From the NCBI GenBank assembly GCA_027490305.1, contig JAIXYI010000088.1:146587-210586 (forward strand): 64,000 bases of DNA. The letters are read 5' to 3'. Below, in pieces: positions 18,707 to 27,712 of the stretch; positions within the stretch are counted from its first letter, which is position 1, and each line of letters begins with the position of its first letter. The notes beneath the pieces are model-generated. The model was not told the DNA's origin, made no database searches, and saw nothing but the letters and a program-made list of their open reading frames with translations. This DNA comes from Flavobacteriaceae bacterium (GTDB lineage Bacteria; Bacteroidota; Bacteroidia; Flavobacteriales; Flavobacteriaceae). The translations under genes and the position numbers were made by a program.

Positions 18707-19794
18707 AGAAACTGAAATTCATATTAAGTGGAGGCGGAACCGGTGGTCACATCTACCCGGCCATCGCGATTGCGGATGAACTCCGTCGTCGCTATCCCGA
18801 CTGTGACATCCTCTTCGTGGGCGCCCAGGATAAAATGGAAATGCAGAAAGTGCCCCAGGCCGGTTATCCGATTAAGGGCCTCTGGATTTCAGGCATTCAA
18901 CGCAGCCTCACGCTCGATAATGCGATGTTTCCCCTGAAGATGTTCTCGAGCTTGCTGAAAGCCCGTACCATCATTCGGGAGTTTCGTCCCGACGCCGCCA
19001 TCGGAACCGGCGGATTCGCCAGTGGTCCGCTATTGCGCGTCGCTGCGGCTGCCGGAGTGCCTACGCTGATCCAGGAGCAGAACTCCTATCCGGGTATCAC
19101 CAATAAATGGCTATCGGCCAAAGCACGAAAAGTATGCGTGGCCTATGACCACCTCGACCGGTTCTTCCCTGCTGGTAAGATCGTAAAAACCGGCAACCCG
19201 GTGCGTCAGGACCTACTCCAGATCGATGGAAAACGCGCTGAAGGCCTTGCGCATTTTGGTCTTTCCGAAACGAAGAAAACGCTGTTGGTGTTGGGCGGAA
19301 GTCTGGGCTCACGGCGCATCAACCAGCTTATCGCAAAAGAAGTCGTCAACATCGCGGCGCAGGACGTGCAGGTGATTTGGCAGTGCGGGAAGTTTTACTA
19401 CGACGAGTACCAATCGTACGAGAACGATATGATCCGCGTCCGCGCTTTCATCGAGCGGATGGATCTCGCATATGCCGCCGCCGATGTCATCATTTCGCGT
19501 TCCGGCGCGTCATCGGTTTCCGAACTATGCATCGTAGGCAAACCCGTGATCTTCATCCCGTCACCGAACGTGGCGGAAGACCATCAAACCAAGAACGCGC
19601 AGGCCATTGTTGATGCGAAGGGGGCGGTATTGTTGAAGGAAAACCAACTCGACACCCAGTTTGCCACGACGTTCACCGATTTGTTGCAGAACGAAGCGGG
19701 GCAGGCCGAACTCGGGCGAAACATCCGCAGCCTCGCACTGCCGGATGCGACCCGCGATATTGTAGACGAAATCGAACAATTACTAATCAAATAG
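18703..19794 (+). CDS. murG: Lipid II synthase MurG
   Basis: MurG transfers GlcNAc to lipid I on the inner face of the membrane. The 363-residue GT28 glycosyltransferase shows SGGGTGGH at 9-16, [39 protein letters not shown] and the UDP-GlcNAc pocket [24 protein letters not shown]. The gene is complete and lies 1 base before murC. Confidence 0.97.
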   Translation: MKKLKFILSGGGTGGHIYPAIAIADELRRRYPDCDILFVGAQDKMEMQKVPQAGYPIKGLWISGIQRSLTLDNAMFPLKMFSSLLKARTIIREFRPDAAIGTGGFASGPLLRVAAAAGVPTLIQEQNSYPGITNKWLSAKARKVCVAYDHLDRFFPAGKIVKTGNPVRQDLLQIDGKRAEGLAHFGLSETKKTLLVLGGSLGSRRINQLIAKEVVNIAAQDVQVIWQCGKFYYDEYQSYENDMIRVRAFIERMDLAYAAADVIISRSGASSVSELCIVGKPVIFIPSPNVAEDHQTKNAQAIVDAKGAVLLKENQLDTQFATTFTDLLQNEAGQAELGRNIRSLALPDATRDIVDEIEQLLIK

Positions 19795-19795
19795 G

Positions 19796-21145
19796 ATGCA
19801 GTCCGGAAATTTCCATAACGTCTATTTCATCGGCATCGGAGGCATCGGTATGTCGGCCCTCGCGCGGTACTTCAAAAAGACCGGACGAAACGTGATGGGC
19901 TATGACAAAACGCCCACGCATCTCACCGATGAGTTGAGGGCCGACGGCATCACCGTGCATTTCGAAGACGATGTCAAGGCGATTCCCGCTGCGTTCCGTC
20001 CGGAAGACACGCTCGTTGTCGTGACACCGGCGGTACCGAAAGACCACGGCGAATGGAACTATTTCCTGGCGAACGGCTACACCGTGAAAAAACGGGCCGA
20101 AGTGTTGGGCATCGTCACCCGCGACAGCTACTGCCTGGCGGTGGCCGGTACGCATGGGAAGACGACGACGTCCAGTATCCTGGCACACATCCTCTATACG
20201 GCGAAAGCCGATATGACCGCCTTTTTGGGAGGTATCGTGGAAAATTATGATTCGAACATCGTAGGTGATGGCACCGCTCTTACCGTGGTGGAAGCCGATG
20301 AATTTGACCGGTCGTTCCTGCACCTGCACCCCGACGTTGCCTGCATTACCTCGATGGATGCCGACCACCTCGATATTTATGGGGATGATGCGGCCATCAA
20401 AGCCTCCTTTACCGAATTCGCTGCCAAAGTGACCGACAAAAGCAAGTTGTTCATTGCAAACGGACTCCCGCTCGACGGCGTGACGGTGGCGGTCGGAGAA
20501 AAGGCCGATGTGTCGGCGCAGCACGTCCGTATCGAAAACGGACGCTACGTGTTCGACATCGTCACCCCGACTATGCGGGTAACGGATGTGGCATTTGGCT
20601 TACCGGGCCACCACAACCTGATGAATGCCCTGATGGCCGCTGCCATGGCGATGACGGCCGGCGTTTCGGCAGACGACATCCGAACCGCACTGGATAGTTT
20701 CCGCGGCGTGCGTCGTCGTTTTTCGTATCAGATACGGGAAGAACGATTGGTGTATATCGACGATTACGCCCATCATCCAACGGAAATCGACGCGGTGCGA
20801 CAAGCCGTTCGCGAATTGTATCCGGGAAAGAAAATACTCGCGGTCTTCCAACCTCATCTGTATAGCCGGACCCGTGATTTCATCGACGGATTCGCGCGCA
20901 GCCTGTCGGGTTTTGACGAAATCGTACTGCTCGACATCTATCCGGCACGTGAACTGCCGATCGAAGGCGTGACGTCGAATTGGTTGTTGGAAAAAATCGA
21001 AAATCCACATAAGGAATTGGTGTCGAAAACCGCCCTTTTCGAGGTGTTGAAAACCAGCGATGCCGATGTATTCGTAACCATCGGCGCCGGAGATATCGGA
21101 GAAATGACCGCTGACATAAAAAACGTGCTCCATGAAAAAGCGTAA
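19796..21145 (+). CDS. murC: UDP-MurNAc-L-alanine ligase MurC
   Basis: MurC starts stem-peptide synthesis by adding L-Ala to UDP-MurNAc. The 449-residue protein has the N-terminal GIGGIGMSALARYF nucleotide-binding loop, GTHGKTT at 118-124, EADEFDRSFLHL, DDYAHHPTEI and FQPHLYSRT. The order murG-murC-ftsQ is the normal dcw order. Its end overlaps ftsQ by 14 bases. Confidence 0.97.
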   Translation: MQSGNFHNVYFIGIGGIGMSALARYFKKTGRNVMGYDKTPTHLTDELRADGITVHFEDDVKAIPAAFRPEDTLVVVTPAVPKDHGEWNYFLANGYTVKKRAEVLGIVTRDSYCLAVAGTHGKTTTSSILAHILYTAKADMTAFLGGIVENYDSNIVGDGTALTVVEADEFDRSFLHLHPDVACITSMDADHLDIYGDDAAIKASFTEFAAKVTDKSKLFIANGLPLDGVTVAVGEKADVSAQHVRIENGRYVFDIVTPTMRVTDVAFGLPGHHNLMNALMAAAMAMTAGVSADDIRTALDSFRGVRRRFSYQIREERLVYIDDYAHHPTEIDAVRQAVRELYPGKKILAVFQPHLYSRTRDFIDGFARSLSGFDEIVLLDIYPARELPIEGVTSNWLLEKIENPHKELVSKTALFEVLKTSDADVFVTIGAGDIGEMTADIKNVLHEKA

Positions 21146-21866
21146 TTGGCGAAATATCTGGATCAATGTCCGTTTGGTGCTGATTTTCATCGGATTATTG
21201 GCGCTGTATTCGTTCACGCTGAAACGGAACGAAAGCCGTCCGCTGCGCCGCACCGAAGTAACGTTCGAAGAGGCGAAAACCCGCTATATCACCGCAACCG
21301 CGGTTAATAAATTGTTAATAGAAAATAAAACGGCTCCGCGAGACGTCCGGGTAGATGAGGTAGATTTGGGTAGGTTGGAAAAATCGATTGATTCAAACGA
21401 CATGGTCGAGAAATCGGAAGTGTTCGTCACGATCGACGGTTGCCTCCACGCAAGGGTGAAGCAAAAGACCCCGGTTGCCCGGGTTGTAGGTGAAGAAGGA
21501 TCGTTCTACCTTGACAATGAAGGAAATGCGATGCCGCTTTCGCCGGTCAGCGCCGCCCGCGTCCCACTGGTTTCGGGCGACCTAGAGGCCGCCGACAGCA
21601 AAAAATTAGGCGAACTTTTCCGGATGGTCCACGATGATGATTTCCTGAAAAAAAACATCATCGGTGCGCGGATCATGCCCAACGGAAGCATCCTGATGCA
21701 GAACCGGAATTACGATTACGTGATCGAGTTCGGGCGAACCATCCACATGCGACGGAAGTTCGACAACTATAAGGCATTTTTCCAGAAGGCCGTTCGCGAC
21801 AGCCTCCTGGACGACTACCGAAACATCAACCTGAAGTTCATCCGACAGGTGGTATGCTCACGGTGA
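21132..21866 (+). CDS. ftsQ: Cell division protein FtsQ
   Basis: FtsQ is a bitopic divisome protein that links FtsA/FtsZ-side and late proteins. The 244 residues contain a cytoplasmic KKRNWRNIW start, one span at about 12-28 (VRLVLIFIGLLALYSF), a periplasmic POTRA-like domain (about 45-120; VDEVDLGRLEKSIDSNDMVEKSEVFVTIDGCLHARVKQ) and the beta domain. Identity to E. coli FtsQ is low, but the topology and position between murC and ftsA are decisive. Confidence 0.9.
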   Translation: MKKRNWRNIWINVRLVLIFIGLLALYSFTLKRNESRPLRRTEVTFEEAKTRYITATAVNKLLIENKTAPRDVRVDEVDLGRLEKSIDSNDMVEKSEVFVTIDGCLHARVKQKTPVARVVGEEGSFYLDNEGNAMPLSPVSAARVPLVSGDLEAADSKKLGELFRMVHDDDFLKKNIIGARIMPNGSILMQNRNYDYVIEFGRTIHMRRKFDNYKAFFQKAVRDSLLDDYRNINLKFIRQVVCSR

Positions 21867-21946
21867 CGCGAACGACAAACGGGCCGGCTTCCCGATAACA
21901 AGCCAAAGAGAATAAAAGGCAGCAATAGTACGTCATAACGACCATT

Positions 21947-23344
21947 ATGGAAAAAGAGAACATCGCAGTAGGCCTCGACATCGGAACGACGAAAATCGTC
22001 GCCATGATCGGGCGTAAGAACGAGTACGGCAAGCTGGAGATCCTCGGTGTGGGGAAATCGAAAAGCCTCGGCGTGGCGCGTGGCGTGGTGAACAACATCA
22101 CGCAGACGATCCAGTCGATCCAGCAGGCCGTGGCTGAAGCTGAGAACGATTCGAATTACCAGATCAAGGACTGTGTGGTCGGCATTGCCGGACAGCACAT
22201 CCGGAGTATCCAGCACGCGGATTACATCAGTCGGAGCAATCCGGAGGAAGTCATCGGCGACAAGGATATCGATCTGTTGATCAACCAGGTACACAAACTG
22301 GCGATGCTTCCCGGAGAAGAAATCATCCACGTACTGCCACAGGAATTCAAAATCGACGGGCAATCCGAAATCAAGGAACCGATCGGTATGTACGGCGGAC
22401 GTCTGGAGTCGAGTTTCCACGTGGTAGTCGGACAAGCGTCGTCTATCCGTAACGTAGGTCGCTGCGTGCAGAGTGCCGGTATCGAACTGTCTGGTTTGAC
22501 GCTTGAGCCGCTGGCTTCCGCCGACGCCGTCCTCAGCCAGGAAGAGAAAGAAGCCGGTGTAGCCCTGATCGATATCGGTGGCGGCACGACTGACCTCGCA
22601 ATCTTCAAAGATGGTATCATCCGCCACACCGCGGTTATTCCGTTCGGTGGCAACATCATCACTGAAGACATCAAAGAAGGGTGTTCCATCATCGAGAAAC
22701 AGGCGGAACTCCTGAAAGTGAAATTCGGCTCAGCCTGGCCAGGTGAAAACAAAGACAATGAAATCGTGTCGATTCCCGGACTCCGCGGACGCGAACCGAA
22801 AGAAATATCACTGAAAAACCTGTCGAAGATCATCCACGCCCGTGTGGTCGAGATCATCGAGCAGGTGTTCAATGAAATCAAGGCGTACGGACACGAAGAT
22901 CCGCGCAAGAAACTCATTGCCGGTATCGTGTTGACAGGAGGTGGCTCGCAATTGAAGCACATCAAGCAATTGGTCGAATACATCACCGGCATGGATACCC
23001 GCATCGGATACCCGAACGAGCACCTCGCCGGCAATTCAGATGAGGAGTTTTCAAGTCCACTGTATGCTACCGCCGTCGGACTCGTCATGAACAGCATCCG
23101 CAACAACACCTGCAGCGCCATCCCAATGGTACCGGTGGAAGTGCAGAAGCCAGTTTACCGCGCGCCCGAACCGGTGTACCAACCGATTGCTACGCAGCCT
23201 GAGCCGGTGGCGGAAACGCCGGTGGAGCCAGTGGCGCCGGTGTTAGACACCCAACAGGTGGAAAATACGGAAACCAAGATCAGGCGTTCCTTTTTCGATA
23301 AGTACGTCGATAAAATCAAGGAATTCCTTGACAACGCAGAATAA
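21947..23344 (+). CDS. ftsA: Cell division protein FtsA
   Basis: FtsA is the actin-like membrane tether of FtsZ. The 465-residue protein has the phosphate-1 loop GLDIGTTKIVAMIG, the 1C domain (about 85-165), phosphate-2 IDIGGGTTDLAIF, the adenosine motif IVLTGGGSQL, and a C-terminal RRSFFDKYVDKIKEFLDN amphipathic helix as membrane anchor. A Pro/Val/Glu-rich linker at about 395-440 precedes the anchor. An 80-base gap separates it from ftsQ. Confidence 0.96.
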   Translation: MEKENIAVGLDIGTTKIVAMIGRKNEYGKLEILGVGKSKSLGVARGVVNNITQTIQSIQQAVAEAENDSNYQIKDCVVGIAGQHIRSIQHADYISRSNPEEVIGDKDIDLLINQVHKLAMLPGEEIIHVLPQEFKIDGQSEIKEPIGMYGGRLESSFHVVVGQASSIRNVGRCVQSAGIELSGLTLEPLASADAVLSQEEKEAGVALIDIGGGTTDLAIFKDGIIRHTAVIPFGGNIITEDIKEGCSIIEKQAELLKVKFGSAWPGENKDNEIVSIPGLRGREPKEISLKNLSKIIHARVVEIIEQVFNEIKAYGHEDPRKKLIAGIVLTGGGSQLKHIKQLVEYITGMDTRIGYPNEHLAGNSDEEFSSPLYATAVGLVMNSIRNNTCSAIPMVPVEVQKPVYRAPEPVYQPIATQPEPVAETPVEPVAPVLDTQQVENTETKIRRSFFDKYVDKIKEFLDNAE

Positions 23345-23405
23345 CACGACTAGCCAAATAACGGGGGGATAAAAATCAAGAGAGCAAGAATTTAAACCAA
23401 AAAGT

Positions 23406-25394
23406 ATGACCAGCAACTCAGAATTTGGAAGTATTTCATTCGATCTGCCTAAAAACCAGTCGAATGTCATCAAAGTAATCGGCGTAGGCGGTGGGGGAAG
23501 CAACGCCATCAACCACATGTTCCGCCAGGGTATCAAAGGTGTCGATTTCATTATTTGCAACACCGATGCACAGGCCCTGCAGAACAGCCCGGTGCCGAAT
23601 AAAATACAGTTGGGTGTCACCCTCACCGAAGGACTCGGGGCCGGTGCGAACCCAGAAGTAGGGCAACAGTCGGCGATCGAGAGCATCTCGGATATCGAGA
23701 AAATGCTCGACAGCAACACCAAGATGGTATTCATCACAGCCGGTATGGGCGGTGGTACCGGAACCGGTGCGGCTCCTGTCATCGCACAACTGGCCCGCGA
23801 ACGCGACATCCTGACCGTGGGTATCGTAACCATCCCATTCCAGTTTGAAGGCAAGGTACGCCAGGACCAGGCCATGAACGGCGTCGAGCGCCTGCGCAAA
23901 CAAGTCGACTCGCTCATCGTCATCAACAACAACAAACTGCGTGAGGTATACGGTAACCTAGGCTTCAAGGCTGGGTTCTCGAAAGCCGACGAAGTACTCG
24001 CAACCGCTTCCCGCGGCATTGCAGAGGTCATCACGCACCACTACACCCAGAACATCGACCTGAAAGATGCCAAAACCGTACTGTCGAACAGCGGCACGGC
24101 CATCATGGGATCGGCGCTCGCTACTGGTGAAAACCGTGCAAAAGAAGGGATTGTCGCTGCTCTCGACTCTCCGCTGCTCAACGACAATAAAATCACCGGT
24201 GCCAAAAACGTTTTGTTGCTGATCGTTTCAGGTAGCCAGGAAATCACTATTGACGAGATCGGTGAAATCAACGACCATATCCAACAAGAAGCTGGCTACA
24301 ACGCCAACATCATCATGGGTGTAGGCGAAGACGAAAGTCTTGGCGACGCCATTGCCGTGACCATCATCGCTACGGGCTTCAACGTCGAGCAACAGAACGA
24401 AATCGTCAATACCGAGCCGAAGAAAATCATCCACGCGCTGGAAGACGAACAACGCATTACGCACAATCTGACCCAGAAGACGCTCACGCCATTCGACCTG
24501 TCACTGACCGCGGAGCCGGAAGTGAAAGAAGAGAAGATCGTGCACGACCTGATGGAAGAGGTAACGGCCCGTGAAACCAAAATCGCGATGGACATCATCG
24601 CGGCGGCGGAAATCGTAGAAGCGCCGAAAGCAGAGCCCGTATTCGAAGTCGACCTCGTGCCGACCACCGAATTCATTAAAAACCTCGATGTGACGTTTGA
24701 AATCGTATCGCCGGCAGCCTTCGCCAACGATTTCCTGTTCGCACCTGAAGTGAACGACATCCGCGTGAACGAGCCGAAAACCGTAAAACAGGAAGAAGAC
24801 CAGTTCACCTTCTCTTTCGACCTGCCGGTAAGCAAGCCCGAGCCTGTAGCGGCTCCACCGGCCCCTGTGGCAGAGGACCGTATGCTGTTCGAGCTCTCCG
24901 CTGAAACGCACGATATTACCGTGAACCAACCGGTGCAGGTAGTGCCGATGACCGAACTCAACGAAACGGGTGTCATCCGCTATTCGCTTGAAGAGTACAT
25001 GGAAATCGAGAACGCCCTTACCGATTCAAAGCCCGTTGCGAAAGTAGCCGAAGAACCGGAAGAGTTGAAAATCACGATGAAAGAAGTGAACTGGGGAAGC
25101 GAATTCGCCAGCATCAACGAGAACGTATCGCCGACCGAAATGTCGATCGAAGAAGCCAACCGTCTGCGCGCCGAAGAAAGAAGGCGGAGGCTGAAAGAAT
25201 TCAACTATAAGTTCCACAATAACCCGTCACGGTTAGAGGAATTCGAGAAAGAACCGGCGTATAAGCGCATGGGACTTGACGTGACCTCTACGCCTGATCA
25301 AAATAGCAAATCCCGTTTGTCATTGGGGCTCGACAGCAACGACGACATTCAATTGCGTTCGAACAACTCGTTCCTGCATGATAACGTGGATTAA
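23406..25394 (+). CDS. ftsZ: Cell division GTPase FtsZ with long C-terminal extension
   Basis: FtsZ forms the cytokinetic ring. The GTPase core (about 1-330) has GVGGGGSNAINHM, GGGTGTG at 115-121 and the T7 loop. Unlike the roughly 380-residue E. coli protein, this one has 662 residues. The extra 280 or so form an acidic, Pro/Val/Glu-rich linker that includes repeats of ITVNQPVQV/IRVNEPKTV type, then charged helices (EEANRLRAEERRRRLKEF) and a conserved-looking end (DDIQLRSNNSFLHDNVD) that probably binds FtsA. Long linkers are known in Flavobacteriia. A terminator follows. Confidence 0.97.
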   Translation: MTSNSEFGSISFDLPKNQSNVIKVIGVGGGGSNAINHMFRQGIKGVDFIICNTDAQALQNSPVPNKIQLGVTLTEGLGAGANPEVGQQSAIESISDIEKMLDSNTKMVFITAGMGGGTGTGAAPVIAQLARERDILTVGIVTIPFQFEGKVRQDQAMNGVERLRKQVDSLIVINNNKLREVYGNLGFKAGFSKADEVLATASRGIAEVITHHYTQNIDLKDAKTVLSNSGTAIMGSALATGENRAKEGIVAALDSPLLNDNKITGAKNVLLLIVSGSQEITIDEIGEINDHIQQEAGYNANIIMGVGEDESLGDAIAVTIIATGFNVEQQNEIVNTEPKKIIHALEDEQRITHNLTQKTLTPFDLSLTAEPEVKEEKIVHDLMEEVTARETKIAMDIIAAAEIVEAPKAEPVFEVDLVPTTEFIKNLDVTFEIVSPAAFANDFLFAPEVNDIRVNEPKTVKQEEDQFTFSFDLPVSKPEPVAAPPAPVAEDRMLFELSAETHDITVNQPVQVVPMTELNETGVIRYSLEEYMEIENALTDSKPVAKVAEEPEELKITMKEVNWGSEFASINENVSPTEMSIEEANRLRAEERRRRLKEFNYKFHNNPSRLEEFEKEPAYKRMGLDVTSTPDQNSKSRLSLGLDSNDDIQLRSNNSFLHDNVD

Positions 25395-25418
25395 CTAACT
25401 CAAACCTTTTTGCTAATG

Positions 25419-25450
25419 ACCCGGGACCTTCGTTCCGGGTTATTTTTTTT
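25419..25450 (+). terminator. Terminator of the dcw cluster
   Basis: ACCCGGGA at 25419-25426 pairs with TTCCGGGT at 25433-25440 (one G-T pair), with a 6-base loop, followed by a run of T. It lies 25 bases behind ftsZ. Confidence 0.9.
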
Positions 25451-25507
25451 ACTTTTGCAATGGATTTTGGGAAGCGTGACACCCTTGCTCCGATTCACGG
25501 GACACGA

Positions 25508-25599
25508 CCGGCTATCCGCTATAGCTTTTTCGCCGTCGCGGCCGATCACGCTCGACGTTTCGGGGCAGCTCAAAAGGCTGCCGCTGCTATCCGGGCTAG
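25508..25599 (+). repeat. Dispersed element, copy A
   Basis: The left end CCGGCTATCCGCTATAGCTT and the right end CTCAAAAGGCTGCCGCT...ATCCGGGCTA match two other places in the window (49316-49445, same strand; 26670-26758, opposite strand). The middle parts differ in sequence and length. It fills the spacer between the ftsZ terminator and the yqeY-like gene. Confidence 0.75.
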
Positions 25600-25650
25600 A
25601 GGGAGCTGCCTGTTCCAAAACCACTTTACTAAATACTAAACGACAACGAT

Positions 25651-26100
25651 ATGAGTTTATCCGAGAAAATCATGGCCGAGATCAAAGAAGCCATGAAAGC
25701 AAAAGATACCGTGAAACTAGAGTCGCTCCGCGCGGTGAAGTCAGCTTTGTTGCTGGCCCAGACCGAAAGCGGCGCCAAAGCCGAGATCACGCCCGAAGAA
25801 GAAATCAAATTGCTGCAACGCCTGGTGAAACAACGTCGCGACAGCGCGAAAATCTATACCGAACAGGGCCGTCCGGACCTGGCAGAACCTGAAATCGCGC
25901 AGGCCGCGGTCATCGAGCAGTTTTTGCCCGCCCAGTTAAGCGAAGCCGAAGTAGAGGCGGTCGTCGCCAAGATCATCGCCGAGACCGGCGCCAGCGGAAT
26001 GGCCGCGATGGGCAAAGTGATGGGTGTGGCCAGTGCACAATTGGCAGGCCAGGCCGATGGCAAGACGATTTCCGGTGTGGTAAAGAAATTATTGTCCTGA
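25651..26100 (+). CDS. GatB/YqeY domain protein
   Basis: A 149-residue soluble protein of the YqeY family, related to the tail domain of GatB that contacts tRNA in the amidotransferase. Features are MSLSEKIMAEIKEAMKAKDTVKLESLRAVKSAL, ITPEEEIKLLQRLVKQRRDSAKIY and the C-terminal GKVMGVASAQLAGQADGKTISGVVKKLL. Stand-alone YqeY proteins have no settled function; a tRNA-related role is plausible. A tRNA-Arg gene follows 48 bases later. Confidence 0.92.
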   Translation: MSLSEKIMAEIKEAMKAKDTVKLESLRAVKSALLLAQTESGAKAEITPEEEIKLLQRLVKQRRDSAKIYTEQGRPDLAEPEIAQAAVIEQFLPAQLSEAEVEAVVAKIIAETGASGMAAMGKVMGVASAQLAGQADGKTISGVVKKLLS

Positions 26101-26148
26101 TCCGACACAAAACCCAACGGATTTCGCTATTTTCGCATCCGTTTTACC

Positions 26149-26220
26149 GGCCTCATAGTTCAATGGATAGAATTTCAGATTCCGGTTCTGAAGATTTGGG
26201 TTCGAATCCCGATGAGGTCA
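26149..26220 (+). tRNA. tRNA-Arg (anticodon CCG)
   Basis: A full cloverleaf can be drawn. The acceptor stem is GGCCTCA/TGAGGTC with discriminator A; the D stem is GTTC/GAAT; the anticodon stem TCAGA/TCTGA carries loop TTCCGGT (anticodon CCG, reads CGG); the T arm is TTGGG-TTCGAAT-CCCGA. The 3' CCA is not encoded. Length is 72 bases. Confidence 0.95.
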
Positions 26221-26225
26221 CGAAT

Positions 26226-26289
26226 AAATACTCACAAAAAGAAAAAAGGCCAAGCTTTGCTTGAGCCTTTTTTCTTTTTGTGAGTATTT
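26226..26289 (+). terminator. Very long perfect hairpin behind tRNA-Arg
   Basis: The 25 bases at 26226-26250 are exactly reverse-complementary to 26265-26289, and the inner AAGC/GCTT extends the stem. The arm contains an A/T tract that would give an oligo-U end in either direction. It starts 5 bases after the tRNA and should end its transcription. Confidence 0.85.
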
Positions 26290-26669
26290 TCAAAGCGGAG
26301 CTTTGACGGGATGTGCGCAGCGCAGCGGAGCAAATCCCGATGAGTGTCCTCATCGGCGGGTGACGACAAAGCTACATAAACACTTCTGTACATCCTAAAT
26401 CAGATCGTTGGGATGTGCTCCGCGCAGCGGAGCAACTCCCGATTCGTGTCCTCATCGGCAATTGAACTTCCGAGCCATCGCTCGAGCCTTTTCTGCTTTT
26501 AGTGGTATTTTCAAAGCAGAGCTTTGCGCAGGAACGTCCAATAAAGAATGGCGTGGTAGTTTGGAGGGGGCCGCGAAGACACGAAGGCGCGCGGGGGAGG
26601 TGGGTACACGAGAGGCCGTTTATAGCCGCGATGGAGGCGTGATGATAGCAGAGACCCTCCGCGGCGTGC
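26290..26669. repeat. Decayed tandem duplicates behind tRNA-Arg, no gene seen
   Basis: Two related blocks follow the hairpin. Both contain a TTTTCAAAGC(G/A)GAGCTTTG piece, a GCGCAGCGGAGCAA stretch, a TCCCGAT copy of the tRNA 3' end and GTGTCCTCATCGGC. The first block repeats AATCCCGATGAG, the tRNA T-arm/acceptor 3' sequence (26334-26345). A degraded hairpin (GAGCCTTTTCTGCTTTTAGTG near 26484) mirrors the terminator. At 26570-26591 lies a 22-bp segment that matches 29662-29683 in reverse with two mismatches. Confidence 0.55.
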
Positions 26670-26758
26670 GCGAAGGATAGGAGCGGTAGCCTTTTGAGCC
26701 TGTAGGGTGTGCCGGGCATCCTGTTGTTTCTGGCGAAAAAGCTAAAGCGCATAGCCTG
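26670..26758 (-). repeat. Dispersed element, copy C (inverted)
   Basis: Read on the minus strand it begins with AGGCTATGCGCTTTAGCTTT, continues with TTCGCC, and ends GCTCAAAAGGCTACCGCTCC, the same left and right ends as copies at 25508-25599 and 49316-49445. The central part is unrelated between copies. Confidence 0.7.
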
Positions 26759-26794
26759 ACGGCGCCTTATTAGCCGAACAATGCAAAAGACCCG

Positions 26795-26825
26795 TTGCGC
26801 CGGCGCGCCCAAAACCCTACTTTTG
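26795..26825 (+). promoter_or_regulatory. Promoter of the mtfA-like gene
   Basis: TTG at 26795-26797 and TACTTTTG at 26818-26825 (exact TAnnTTTG) are 20 bases apart, close to the Bacteroidota optimum. The gene starts at 26848. Confidence 0.65.
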
Positions 26826-26847
26826 GTATCGTTATCAAAATTCGTAG

Positions 26848-27678
26848 ATGGATTCAGTCGGAGACGCGCTGTTAGGGGTTTTTATGCTGGCTTTTCTCGC
26901 CCTTGTTTTGTTTTTTATGGGTCGCGCTATCCTGTTTTTGATGGTCGAGCCCGTCTTTGTGTTTGCGTGTAACCGGCCATTGTATGTGCACGCTTACCTT
27001 CGTACCAAGCGACTTGATGAAACATTACGAGCCCAATTGCGGCGCGAAAACCGGTTTTATGCGCGGTTGTCGACTAAACGCCAGCGGTATTTTGACCATC
27101 GGGTGGTGCGTTTTCTGGAATGCTACGAATTTGAAGGGCGGAACGGCCTGGAGGTGACCGATGCCATGAAGACGTCGGTGGCGGCGGCGCATGTGATGCT
27201 GACGTTCGGGATGCGTACGTATCTTCCGGACCTGTTGAAGAAAGTGATCCTGTATCCCGATGTGTATTATTCGCCGTTTACGAAATCCGACAATAAGGGC
27301 GAGTTCAATCCGATGGTGGGTGCGGTCGTTTTTTCGTGGCGGCATTTCCAGGAGGGGCATGAAATAGGGAACGACAACCTGCACCTCGGCATCCACGAGT
27401 TTACCCACCTGATGCATCTGTATGGAGAGCGGTCACGCCATGCCAGTTCATCGATTTTCAGCGATATGTATGGCGAGATCGTTACCGGGCTTGCCCAGCC
27501 AGGCGCGATTGACCGGGTGCGCAATACGGGGTATTTTCGTGACTACGCCTTTACCAACGCCCACGAGTTCATGGCGGTGGTGCTGGAACACTTCTTCGAG
27601 ACACCGGCGGAGTTCCGGGCGCATTTCCCGTTGCTGTATGAGAAAGTGGCGACGATGATCAATTACCGGGAACGGTAG
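26848..27678 (+). CDS. mtfA: MtfA-like zinc metallopeptidase (family M90)
   Basis: The 276-residue protein has an N-terminal membrane span (about 9-35) and the M90 domain. The zinc motif HEFTH is at 183-187 (GIHEFTHLMHLYG), and a downstream EFMAVVLEHFFETP probably provides the third ligand. In E. coli MtfA binds the repressor Mlc and cleaves peptides; whether this one has a similar partner is unknown. The membrane anchor differs from the soluble E. coli form. It has its own promoter and a dispersed element behind it. Confidence 0.88.
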   Translation: MDSVGDALLGVFMLAFLALVLFFMGRAILFLMVEPVFVFACNRPLYVHAYLRTKRLDETLRAQLRRENRFYARLSTKRQRYFDHRVVRFLECYEFEGRNGLEVTDAMKTSVAAAHVMLTFGMRTYLPDLLKKVILYPDVYYSPFTKSDNKGEFNPMVGAVVFSWRHFQEGHEIGNDNLHLGIHEFTHLMHLYGERSRHASSSIFSDMYGEIVTGLAQPGAIDRVRNTGYFRDYAFTNAHEFMAVVLEHFFETPAEFRAHFPLLYEKVATMINYRER

Positions 27679-27712
27679 GCGTTTTTTTGTAACTTTCGGG
27701 TAAAACGATACC

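Noticed and set aside
25410..25892. 160-codon frame before and over the YqeY gene
   Set aside because: It is read from the terminator and dispersed element copy A and then out of frame through the YqeY gene. Its KRLPLLSGL stretch is only the translation of the repeat.
26372..26812. 146-codon minus-strand frame behind tRNA-Arg
   Set aside because: It consists of decayed tandem blocks and dispersed element copy C, with no coding signature.
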